The notes under the pieces are model-generated. The model was given only the letters and a program-made list of their open reading frames with translations. It was not told the DNA's origin and did no database searches. Made by a program: the position numbers and the translations under genes. A DNA stretch of 8,212 bases from Clostridiales bacterium (GTDB taxonomy: Bacteria > Bacillota > Clostridia > Saccharofermentanales > UBA5734). Shown here one piece after another: positions 1 through 6,094 of the stretch; the first letter of the stretch is position 1; every line of letters begins with the position of its first letter. Where the stretch lies: contig DMJC01000111.1 of NCBI GenBank assembly GCA_003451915.1, positions 1 through 8,212 of the forward strand, in the 5' to 3' direction.

Positions 1-404
1 GTCGTTGCCGTGCCGAAATCGATGATCACCAGCGGTCCTTTTGATACCAGCCCGGCAGCCACAGCATTGGCGACTATGTCTGCGCCGACCTGCGAGGGGA
101 TGTCCGTTTTGATATTCAGGCCGGTTTTAACACCTGGCCCGACGATCAGTGGTTTGATATTCATCAGCTTTTCAATAGCTTGAGTCAAGATATCATTTAA
201 AGGGCGGACAACCGATGCCATGATCGCGCCGCTGACCGAAGCAGGCGCGATCCGGTTCAACTGAAAAATGCTGTGGATCAAAATGGCATATTCATCTGAA
301 CTGCGCTCACGACTGGTGGCCAGCCGCGCTTCAAACAGCAGCTTGTCGCCGTTGAAGACACCAAATTCGATATCAGCATTTTCGATTGTGCAGGTAAACA
401 GCAT
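1..404 (-). CDS. coaX: Type III pantothenate kinase-like protein (CoaX family), N-terminal 134 residues, cut by window edge
   Basis: CoaX enzymes phosphorylate pantothenate, the first step of coenzyme A synthesis, in the cytoplasm. Seen here: residues 89-98 GPGVKTGLNI, a VGAD motif at 106-109 whose Asp109 matches the family's catalytic base, and IDFGTAT at 128-134, all in family order and spacing. The start ATG lies one base after the glycosyltransferase stop, and its ribosome-binding site AGAAGGAG sits inside the last codons of that gene, so the two are almost certainly co-transcribed and coupled. The odd point is the N-terminus. The family normally reads D-[IV]-G-N-[TS]-N at residues 6-11, the ATP phosphate-binding loop, but here it is TIENAD, losing the Asp and Gly. 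The protein may be a non-kinase paralogue or regulator. Family membership is fairly sure; pantothenate kinase activity is doubtful. The C-terminal half is outside the window. Confidence 0.82.
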   Translation of the reverse strand, partial: MLFTCTIENADIEFGVFNGDKLLFEARLATSRERSSDEYAILIHSIFQLNRIAPASVSGAIMASVVRPLNDILTQAIEKLMNIKPLIVGPGVKTGLNIKTDIPSQVGADIVANAVAAGLVSKGPLVIIDFGTAT

Positions 405-405
405 G

Positions 406-1377
406 TCAGTCACTCCTTCTCTGGTCGCGGCCACTGCGGCCGAATTGTCCGGTGCGGTCACTGATCACATAAAGCGGCCGGCCTTTGACTTCCTCAAAAA
501 TACGGCCGATATACTCGCCGATGATGCCGAGCATGATCAGGATGATCCCGAAGAAAAAGAGAAGAACGCTCATCAGCGAGGCATAGCCGGGTTCCATGAC
601 CACCAGGTCAAACAGCCGGGCGATAAAAACAAAGAGCAAAAAGCAGAAACTGAAAATAGAGAGGGTGAGACCCAGGCCGATGCCGACTTTGAGCGGCTTG
701 TAGGAAAAAGAGGTAATTCCGTCGATCCCCAGGCGGATCATTTTGCGCAGCGGATACTTGGTTACACCGGCAAAACGCGGCGCGCGGACAAATTCGACAT
801 CGGTCTGGCGAAAGCCCAGCCAGCTGATCAGGCCGCGCACATAGCGGTTGTGCTCGGGAATGGTCAGCAAGGCATCGCGCACTTTGGCGTCGATCAGGCG
901 AAAATCGCCGACATCGCTGGGAATATCGACATCGGTCAACCGGTTGAGCAACTGGTAATAAAGACTGGCGGAGCGTTGTTTGAACCAGGTCTCGCCCTGG
1001 CGTGCGATGCGTTTGCCATAGACAACGTCAAAGCCCTGCTGCCAGCGCTCGATCATCTGTGGTATAATTTCCGGTGGATCCTGCAGGTCGGCATCAATGA
1101 CAATGACCGCATCTCCGGCTGCATAATCCATGCCAGCGGTGATCGCAGTCTGATGACCGAAATTTCTGGAGAAAGTCAGCAGCTTGACCCGTGGATCAGC
1201 CTGGCAGAAACTTCTCAGCAATGATCCTGAGCGGTCTCGGCTGCCATCATTGATATAAATGATTTCATAGGGCTCGTCCAGGCCCGCCATAACGCCGGTC
1301 AGCCGTCGGTTGGTTTCTTCGATGACCGCTTCTTCGTTGAAAACCGGAACGACGAGCGAATAACGGATTTTTTCCAT
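406..1377 (-). CDS. Family 2 glycosyltransferase, membrane-anchored, polyprenyl-phosphate sugar transferase type (GtrB/ArnC/DPM1-like)
   Basis: This probably transfers a sugar from a nucleotide donor to undecaprenyl phosphate at the inner face of the membrane, for later use on wall polymers or other surface glycans. The 323-residue protein has a GT-A domain with VVPVFNEE (about 9-16), INDGSRD (42-48), SRNFGHQ (70-76), the metal-binding DADLQDPPE (95-103) and a GDFRLID motif. Two strongly hydrophobic segments follow (about 235-265 and 273-297), as in GtrB-type enzymes, then a short basic cytoplasmic tail. I chose the ATG at 1377 because AGGGAGG lies 5 bases before it. The alternative ATG at 1398 falls at or before the predicted transcription start from the TATAAT at 1408-1403. 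The sugar and acceptor cannot be told from sequence. It is followed directly by the coaX-like gene. Confidence 0.9.
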   Translation of the reverse strand: MEKIRYSLVVPVFNEEAVIEETNRRLTGVMAGLDEPYEIIYINDGSRDRSGSLLRSFCQADPRVKLLTFSRNFGHQTAITAGMDYAAGDAVIVIDADLQDPPEIIPQMIERWQQGFDVVYGKRIARQGETWFKQRSASLYYQLLNRLTDVDIPSDVGDFRLIDAKVRDALLTIPEHNRYVRGLISWLGFRQTDVEFVRAPRFAGVTKYPLRKMIRLGIDGITSFSYKPLKVGIGLGLTLSIFSFCFLLFVFIARLFDLVVMEPGYASLMSVLLFFFGIILIMLGIIGEYIGRIFEEVKGRPLYVISDRTGQFGRSGRDQRRSD

Positions 1378-1402
1378 CTTTCCCTCCCTGCGCAACATTT
1401 TT

Positions 1403-1431
1403 ATTATAACAGAACGTTTACAAATTTGCAG
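1403..1431 (-). promoter_or_regulatory. Predicted sigma-A promoter for the glycosyltransferase-coaX operon
   Basis: Reading the minus strand, a perfect TATAAT (1408-1403) is preceded at 17 bases by CTGCAA (1431-1426), a weak -35 matching 3 of 6 consensus bases. Transcription would start near 1396, about 20 bases before the chosen ATG. It faces away from the hpf promoter; both share the 12-base string GTTATAATAAAA on their own strands. Confidence 0.6.
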
Positions 1432-1441
1432 TAATTAGGGG

Positions 1442-1451
1442 TACACGTGTA
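1442..1451. promoter_or_regulatory. Small perfect palindrome TACACGTGTA, possible operator between divergent promoters
   Basis: A 10-base perfect palindrome covers the position where the -35 element of the hpf promoter would fall, a region with little match to TTGACA. Its placement suits a regulator site, but a palindrome this short occurs several times by chance in a window of this size, so this is only a candidate. Confidence 0.2.
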
Positions 1452-1465
1452 TTGACCTGATCAGT

Positions 1466-1471
1466 TATAAT
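1466..1471 (+). promoter_or_regulatory. Predicted -10 box (TATAAT) of the hpf promoter
   Basis: A perfect TATAAT on the plus strand places a start site near 1478 and gives hpf a leader of about 68 bases. No good -35 lies 16-18 bases upstream: the hexamer at 17 bases is ACACGT, and the TTGACC at 1452-1457 is only 8 bases away. The promoter may therefore need an activator or another sigma factor. Confidence 0.5.
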
Positions 1472-1478
1472 AAAACCA

Positions 1479-1493
1479 AGAGGACGATCCTCT
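1479..1493 (+). promoter_or_regulatory. Stem-loop at the predicted 5' end of the hpf transcript
   Basis: AGAGGA and TCCTCT pair perfectly over 6 bases around a CGA loop. The repeat begins about one base from the transcription start predicted from the TATAAT at 1466-1471. A hairpin at the very 5' end can protect an mRNA from decay, and as DNA the same repeat could be an operator. Both roles are inferred. Confidence 0.4.
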
Positions 1494-1545
1494 ATACCAT
1501 TGCACCTTGAAAGTAAGAAAACTGATTCAGAAGGGAGCGGTCATC

Positions 1546-2082
1546 ATGAAGATCAACATCAACGGCAAAGGCATCAAAGTAGGCGACCAGCTGCACCAGC
1601 GCATCGAAGAGAAGCTGGGCAAATTCAACAGGTTCTTTGGCGACGACACCACGGCCAATGTCAAGGTTCGTCCGGAAAAGGACCAGAAGTGCATCGAGGT
1701 CACCCTCAAAATCCAGAAGCACTATTATCGCGCCGAAACAATCGCCGACGACGTCTTCACCGCTTTGGACCTGGCAGTCGAAGTCCTCGAGGGCCAGATC
1801 CGCAAACACAAGACCAAGATCGAGAAGCGCATTCATGACTACGCGTATGTCAAGGAGTACCTGAAGGCTCAGTCACCGGAGACTGTTGTCGCCGAAGAGG
1901 AGCCCCGGATCATCAAACGCAAGACCTTCGACATCGCGCCGATGGATCCCGATGAGGCTGTCCTGCAGATGGAAATGCTCGGGCACAGTTTCCTCCTTTA
2001 CCTCGACATGGATACAGACAAGGTCTGTGTGGTTTATAAGCGCAAGGATGGCAATTACGGCCTGATCGAGCCCAACTACTGA
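1546..2082 (+). CDS. hpf: Ribosome hibernation promoting factor, long form (HPF/RaiA family)
   Basis: Long HPF binds the decoding region of the small subunit and joins two 70S ribosomes into inactive 100S dimers during slow growth or stress. The 178-residue protein has the usual two parts: an N-terminal ribosome-binding domain (about 1-100, starting MKININGKGIKVGDQL, with the basic stretch IRKHKTKIEKRIHDY) and, after a linker, the C-terminal dimerisation domain (about 121-178) with the hallmark order KRKTFDI, PMDPDEAVLQMEMLGHSF, VVYKRKDGNYGLIEP. Length fits the Gram-positive long form. The ATG at 1546 is chosen because AAGGGAG (1531-1537) sits 8 bases upstream and the family N-terminus begins there; an in-frame TTG at 1507 adds residues with no family match. 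It is single-gene, with its own promoter, a 5' hairpin and a terminator after a 144-base tail. Confidence 0.96.
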   Translation: MKININGKGIKVGDQLHQRIEEKLGKFNRFFGDDTTANVKVRPEKDQKCIEVTLKIQKHYYRAETIADDVFTALDLAVEVLEGQIRKHKTKIEKRIHDYAYVKEYLKAQSPETVVAEEEPRIIKRKTFDIAPMDPDEAVLQMEMLGHSFLLYLDMDTDKVCVVYKRKDGNYGLIEPNY

Positions 2083-2226
2083 TCCCCATAACCTGCCAAT
2101 GACCGTGATCAGCAGTAAAGGGAAGCCACAGCCGGCTGATCTGCAAACCACCATCGACTTGCAATATGAGATCCCTAGCACATTGAAACCAATACTCTAT
2201 GCCAGCAGTAAGCCCAGTCCTTGCGC
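2083..2226 (+). other. Non-coding stretch between hpf and its terminator
   Basis: I find no convincing gene here. An open frame from the ATG at 2099 runs through the terminator and resembles no known protein. GATCAGC (2107-2113) and GCTGATC (2135-2141) form a 7-base inverted repeat with a 21-base loop, and CAGCAGTAA occurs twice (about 2110 and 2203). This is probably the 3' untranslated end of the hpf mRNA; a small RNA is possible but unsupported. Confidence 0.5.
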
Positions 2227-2262
2227 GGGGGCTGTCTCACGAGAGACAGCCCCTGGTTTTTT
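2227..2262 (+). terminator. Strong intrinsic terminator after hpf
   Basis: GGGGCTGTCTC (2228-2238) pairs perfectly with GAGACAGCCCC (2243-2253) around an ACGA loop, giving an 11-base-pair GC-rich stem. One further G-T pair is possible at 2227/2254. Six T's follow at 2257-2262 and more T's after that. This is a textbook Rho-independent terminator and insulates the pcrA promoters from hpf. Confidence 0.93.
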
Positions 2263-2271
2263 AATTTTGAA

Positions 2272-2285
2272 AGAACGATCGTTCT
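2272..2285. promoter_or_regulatory. Candidate LexA (SOS) box over the pcrA promoter
   Basis: AGAACGATCGTTCT is a 14-base perfect palindrome with the form GAAC-N4-GTTC. The Gram-positive LexA consensus is CGAAC-RNRY-GTTYC; within the GAAC..GTTC core only one inner base departs from it. It covers the place where a -35 element would lie for the -10 at 2295-2300, so a bound repressor would block polymerase. UvrD, the E. coli equivalent of the gene downstream, is SOS-induced. A TetR-family operator is the main alternative, since such sites can look similar. Confidence 0.55.
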
Positions 2286-2291
2286 GTTTTG

Positions 2292-2300
2292 TGATATAAT
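2292..2300 (+). promoter_or_regulatory. Extended -10 promoter P1 of pcrA
   Basis: TGATATAAT combines a perfect TATAAT (2295-2300) with the TG of an extended -10. No -35 is present at the right distance; that position is taken by the palindrome at 2272-2285. The start site would be near 2307. The 16-base context TTGTGATATAATCAAA recurs with one difference in front of the DUF362 gene. Confidence 0.65.
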
Positions 2301-2310
2301 CAAAAACAGC

Positions 2311-2339
2311 TTGAGTTGACGCCAGGCTTTATCTATACT
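2311..2339 (+). promoter_or_regulatory. Possible second pcrA promoter P2
   Basis: TTGAGT (2311-2316, 4 of 6 to consensus) and TATACT (2334-2339, 5 of 6) are separated by exactly 17 bases. The start would lie near 2346, only a few bases before the ribosome-binding site at 2352-2358. It is outside the palindrome and could give basal, repressor-independent expression. Confidence 0.4.
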
Positions 2340-2367
2340 GGTGTAACTGTCAAGGAGGACTTTGACC

Positions 2368-4806
2368 ATGGATTTGTTTGACACGATTGCTCTGCCACCC
2401 GAAAATGCGGAAAATCTGCTGCAGGGCCTTAATCCGCAGCAGGCTGAGGCTGTCCGGCATGCGGATGGCCCGCTGCTGATCCTGGCAGGCGCCGGATCGG
2501 GCAAGACCCGCGTCATCACGCATCGTATCGCCTGGCTGATCAGCCGGGGCGGTGTGCGTCCGTCAGCGATCCTGGCCATCACTTTTACCAACAAGGCAGC
2601 TGCCGAGATGAAATCGCGCGTCGAGGAGCTGGTTGGCCCGGAGAGCCAATACATGTGGATCGGCACCTTCCATTCGATGATGATCCGCATCCTGCGCCGT
2701 TTTGCCGACCGCGTCGGCTATGAGCGCAGCTTTGCGATCATTGATACCGACGACCAGCAGAAAGTGGTCAAGAACTGCCTGGCAGAGCTCAATCTGCCGG
2801 AAAAGACCTTTGCCCCCAAAGCTGTGCACAGTGCGATCAGCAGTGCCAAGAACGATCTGGTCGGCGTCGAAGAGTATGCCCGACTGGCTGGCAATGACTA
2901 TCGCCTGGGTAAAATCGCAGCGGTTTACCGTCTTTATCAGGAACGGCTCCGCAAGAGCAACAGCATGGATTTTGATGATGTGCTGTATGAGTCAGTTCGC
3001 CTGTTCAAGGAAAATCCGGATGTCTTGTCTGAATATCAGGAACGGTTTCGCTACATTCTGGTCGATGAGTACCAGGATACCAATCACGCTCAGTACCAGC
3101 TCGTCCATTTGCTGTCAGCACGTCATCGCAACCTTTGCGTTGTCGGTGACGACGACCAGTCGATCTATAGTTTTCGCGGTGCCAATATCCAGAATATCCT
3201 GGACTTTGAAAAGGACTTCAAGGGCTGCAAGGTTATCAAGCTGGAACAGAATTACCGCTCAACCGGTAACGTGCTTGACGCGGCCAATGCCGTGATCAGG
3301 TGCAATAAGGGTCGCAAAGCCAAGAAACTATGGACGAGTGAGGGGGCCGGCGAGCCGATCACTTTTTTGCGGGCGGAAAACCATAGTGAAGAAGGCCGCT
3401 ATATTGCCGGCGAGATCAGCCGGATGGTCACCCGGCCGGGCAGCTGCCAACGTTACCGCGATATGGCTATCCTCTATCGCCTGAATGCTTTGTCACGAAA
3501 TCTGGAAGCTGCCCTGCGCGAACACGGCATCCCTTACCGGATTTTCGGCGGGATGCGCTTTTATGACCGTAAAGAAATCAAAGATGTCATCGCCTATCTG
3601 CGCCTGATCTTGATTCCGTCTGATGACCTGTCCTTCGACCGGATCATTCAGGTACCTAAACGCGGTATCGGCGAGACAACAGTTGAGCAGGTCGTGGCGA
3701 TCGCGGCTCGTGAAGGGTTGAGTCGGCTTGATGTCTGTGCCAGGGCGGCACATTATCCTGAATTGGCCCGTCCGGCGGCCCGCCTGCAGCAATTTGCCGA
3801 GATGATCGATCGCCTGCGCGACAAACTGATGATCAACGACCTTGGTTTCGCCGAATATATCGAATATGTCGAGAATGAGTCCGGCCTGATCCAGGAAATC
3901 ATCGACCAGCGGGAGAAAAGCCGTGAAAATGATCCGGTCGACCGTATTGAGAACCTGAAAGAACTGCTTTCTGACGCTGTCGAATTTGAAAACGGCCGAC
4001 GCCAGTTACGCGAAATGGCTGAGTCAGGCGAACTGGCTCCGGAAGATCGTGACCTGCTCACTGATGATCTATTCAGTGTTTTGAGTTCTTTTATTGAGCG
4101 TGCGGCACTCTATTCTGAAATGGATGAGGACCGCGAAAACCAGGATTATGTCCGCCTGTTGACCATTCATAGCGCCAAGGGGCTGGAGTTTGGCACAGTA
4201 TTTCTGATCGGCGCGGAGGAGGGGTTGTTCCCCGGCTATCGCGCCAACGAGAGTGAAGCCGCGATCGAGGAGGAACGCCGCCTGGCTTACGTGGCGATTA
4301 CCCGCGCCAAACGTAAACTGTATATCACGACCGCCCGCAGCCGACTGGTCTTTGGCCAGACCCAAAGCATGCCGGTTTCACGTTTTGTCCGCGATATTCC
4401 TGATCAGCTGATCGAGGAAATCGGTGGTTCGCGGCTGGGAGACAATCGGCTGGGCGGATACTCAGATGAGGGTGGCTTCGGTTATGCGCATGGCCGGAGC
4501 GGCGATCTGCCGGGCCGAGTCACGCAGACGCCGGCTGCCCGCTTTGCCGGAACTCCTTCGGTCAGTTTTCCCGGAGCACCGGCAGCAGGACGTCCAGTAT
4601 CCGCTGCTCCGGCAGCAACGTCAGCAACCCGCGCGGCCGAACCGATGGATCTCCGGAAAGGTGACCAGGTTCGTCATGCGAAGTTCGGCCTGGGCCGGAT
4701 CACTTCGCTGGAACCTGTAGCCGGTGACGCGATTGTGGTCATTGAGTTCCAGTCAGGTGAAACCAAAAGGCTGATGGCCCGCATGGCTAAACTCGAGAAG
4801 ATCTGA
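2368..4806 (+). CDS. pcrA: ATP-dependent DNA helicase, PcrA/UvrD type (superfamily 1A)
   Basis: PcrA is a 3'-5' DNA translocase and helicase used in nucleotide excision repair, removal of RecA filaments and clearing of replication-transcription conflicts. All helicase motifs are present in order: Q-motif region LNPQQAEAV, Walker A AGAGSGKT (40-47, Lys46), ITFTNKAAAEM, GTFHSMMIR, Walker B DEYQD (233-237), GDDDQSIYSFRGA (260-272), EQNYRST, TIHSAKGLEF and VAITRAKRK (from 642). At 812 residues it is longer than typical PcrA (about 720-760), owing to an Ala/Pro-rich linker (about 700-755) before a C-terminal Tudor-like module (765-812, GDQVRHAKFGLGRI) of the kind that contacts RNA polymerase. The ATG at 2368 has AAGGAGG nine bases upstream; the TTG at 2362 is too close. 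Control is probably by the palindrome and two promoters upstream. Confidence 0.97.
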   Translation: MDLFDTIALPPENAENLLQGLNPQQAEAVRHADGPLLILAGAGSGKTRVITHRIAWLISRGGVRPSAILAITFTNKAAAEMKSRVEELVGPESQYMWIGTFHSMMIRILRRFADRVGYERSFAIIDTDDQQKVVKNCLAELNLPEKTFAPKAVHSAISSAKNDLVGVEEYARLAGNDYRLGKIAAVYRLYQERLRKSNSMDFDDVLYESVRLFKENPDVLSEYQERFRYILVDEYQDTNHAQYQLVHLLSARHRNLCVVGDDDQSIYSFRGANIQNILDFEKDFKGCKVIKLEQNYRSTGNVLDAANAVIRCNKGRKAKKLWTSEGAGEPITFLRAENHSEEGRYIAGEISRMVTRPGSCQRYRDMAILYRLNALSRNLEAALREHGIPYRIFGGMRFYDRKEIKDVIAYLRLILIPSDDLSFDRIIQVPKRGIGETTVEQVVAIAAREGLSRLDVCARAAHYPELARPAARLQQFAEMIDRLRDKLMINDLGFAEYIEYVENESGLIQEIIDQREKSRENDPVDRIENLKELLSDAVEFENGRRQLREMAESGELAPEDRDLLTDDLFSVLSSFIERAALYSEMDEDRENQDYVRLLTIHSAKGLEFGTVFLIGAEEGLFPGYRANESEAAIEEERRLAYVAITRAKRKLYITTARSRLVFGQTQSMPVSRFVRDIPDQLIEEIGGSRLGDNRLGGYSDEGGFGYAHGRSGDLPGRVTQTPAARFAGTPSVSFPGAPAAGRPVSAAPAATSATRAAEPMDLRKGDQVRHAKFGLGRITSLEPVAGDAIVVIEFQSGETKRLMARMAKLEKI

Positions 4807-4811
4807 TGTTG

Positions 4812-4820
4812 TGATATAAT
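4812..4820 (+). promoter_or_regulatory. Extended -10 promoter for the DUF362-dgt-yfbR operon
   Basis: TGATATAAT lies 5 bases after the pcrA stop, with TATAAT at 4815-4820. The hexamer 17 bases upstream is CTCGAG, no real -35, so it resembles the pcrA P1 promoter in being extended -10 only. The start would be near 4827, about 22 bases before the ATG at 4849. No terminator separates it from pcrA, so read-through is also likely. Confidence 0.6.
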
Positions 4821-4848
4821 TAAACGACAAACTTTTAGCGGAGGCAGC

Positions 4849-6045
4849 ATGGCACGACTCGCTATCATTCAGTTGGACCGTTATGACCAGGATCTTCTCA
4901 AGGCCGGATTTAAGACAGCATTTGCTGAACTCGGGCTACAGTCTGGTTTCCAACCCGGCGAAAAAATCCTGATCAAACCCAACATGCTTTCGGGAATTGG
5001 TGCTGATCATGCTGTCACAGCTCATCCGTCTGTGTTTAATGCTTTGGCCAGCTGTTTGCGGGATTTTGAGGTTGAGCTGTCTTTTGGTGACTCACCTTCA
5101 CTGGATACCCCGGACAAAGCGGCTGCAGCCTGCGGCATCTATGATGAGGCTAAGGCTTTGGGTATCCCGCTGAGTGACTTTGTTTCAGTTGTCGACACTC
5201 CGATGCCGAATGGCAAAGTCATGCGCCAGATTCCGCTGGCCCGCGGCGTTGCAGAATCCAACGGACTGGTCAGTCTCGGCAAACTCAAGACCCACCCCTT
5301 GACTGGCATGACCGGTGCAATCAAAAATCAGTTTGGCGTGATTCCCGGTCAACGCAAAGCTGCCTTTCATGTAACCTATCCGCGACCCGAGGATTTTTGC
5401 CAGATGCTGGTCGATATCAATGTTTTTCTCAAACCTCGCCTTTATGTTATCGACGCCATTGTTGCCATGGAGGGCAACGGGCCGCGCAACGGCCAGCCGC
5501 GCAAAGTCGGCGCTGTGCTGGTCTCACGTGAGCCGGCTACCCTTGATGCAGCCGGTGCCCTGCTGATGGGGATGAATCCTTCAGACATCACGACCTGTCG
5601 CCTGGCAGCGCAAGCCGGTCTGGGCACCTGCCAGCTGGCCGATGCTGAAGCTGTTTTAATCCGGCCAAACCTTACCGGTGATCAAGCCAGCGGCGAAATC
5701 TGTCGCGGCACAGCAGAACAGCTGTTGACCAGCCTTAGCGTTAAAGATTTTGTACGCGGCCGCATGGCGCGCGGTATTCTTTCCCGAACCATCAGTCTGA
5801 GCGCGCCTCTTTATAAAAAACACGTCATGCAGCGGCCGGCAGCCGAAACCAACCTCTGCAACCGCTGCGGCATCTGCGCCACGGCCTGCCCGGCAGACCC
5901 GCCTGCGATATCATATAAGGACGATGATGGTGTGCCGGCCTTTGATTATGAACGTTGCATCCGTTGCTATTGCTGTCAGGAAACCTGTCCGGCCGGGGCT
6001 ATCAAGGTCAAAGTCACGCCGGTCGGACGAATTTTCGGTGTCTAG
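4849..6045 (+). CDS. DUF362 domain protein with C-terminal 2x[4Fe-4S] ferredoxin domain
   Basis: The role is unknown; the family is common in anaerobes and its ferredoxin part suggests electron transfer or Fe-S-dependent chemistry in the cytoplasm (no signal peptide or membrane segment seen). The 398-residue protein has a DUF362 region over about residues 35-240, with KILIKPNML near the start and LGKLKTHPLTGMTGAIKNQFG in the middle, typical of the family. The tail has two full CxxCxxCxxxCP cluster motifs: Cys337, 340, 343, 347 and Cys370, 373, 376, 380, with an extra Cys375 next to 376. The start has GGAGG at 4840-4844, only 4 bases from the ATG. It leads the downstream gene set with its own promoter; the gap to the dgt-like gene is 49 bases without a terminator. 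Family assignment is firm, function is not. Confidence 0.9.
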   Translation: MARLAIIQLDRYDQDLLKAGFKTAFAELGLQSGFQPGEKILIKPNMLSGIGADHAVTAHPSVFNALASCLRDFEVELSFGDSPSLDTPDKAAAACGIYDEAKALGIPLSDFVSVVDTPMPNGKVMRQIPLARGVAESNGLVSLGKLKTHPLTGMTGAIKNQFGVIPGQRKAAFHVTYPRPEDFCQMLVDINVFLKPRLYVIDAIVAMEGNGPRNGQPRKVGAVLVSREPATLDAAGALLMGMNPSDITTCRLAAQAGLGTCQLADAEAVLIRPNLTGDQASGEICRGTAEQLLTSLSVKDFVRGRMARGILSRTISLSAPLYKKHVMQRPAAETNLCNRCGICATACPADPPAISYKDDDGVPAFDYERCIRCYCCQETCPAGAIKVKVTPVGRIFGV

Positions 6046-6094
6046 CTGACTTGAAGGGCCAAAACCAGCTCGAGGTTAACAGGGGGTCAAAACC

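Noticed and set aside
268..1224. 318-residue open frame on the plus strand opposite the glycosyltransferase
   Set aside because: It is antisense to a gene with clear GT2 motifs, its product is highly polar with no recognisable domain, and it runs across the coaX-glycosyltransferase junction.
1452..1457. TTGACC as the -35 of the hpf promoter
   Set aside because: It is only 8 bases from the TATAAT at 1466-1471, too close for a working -35/-10 pair.
2099..2299. 66-residue open frame after hpf
   Set aside because: It reads through the strong terminator and into the pcrA promoter, has no ribosome-binding site and resembles nothing known.
2702..3295. 197-residue frame inside pcrA
   Set aside because: Shadow of the helicase core in another frame, with no start signal.
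6046..6094. Possible terminator between the DUF362 and dgt-like genes
   Set aside because: Only short weak pairing (AACC with GGTT around CTCGAG) and no run of T's; read-through is more likely.
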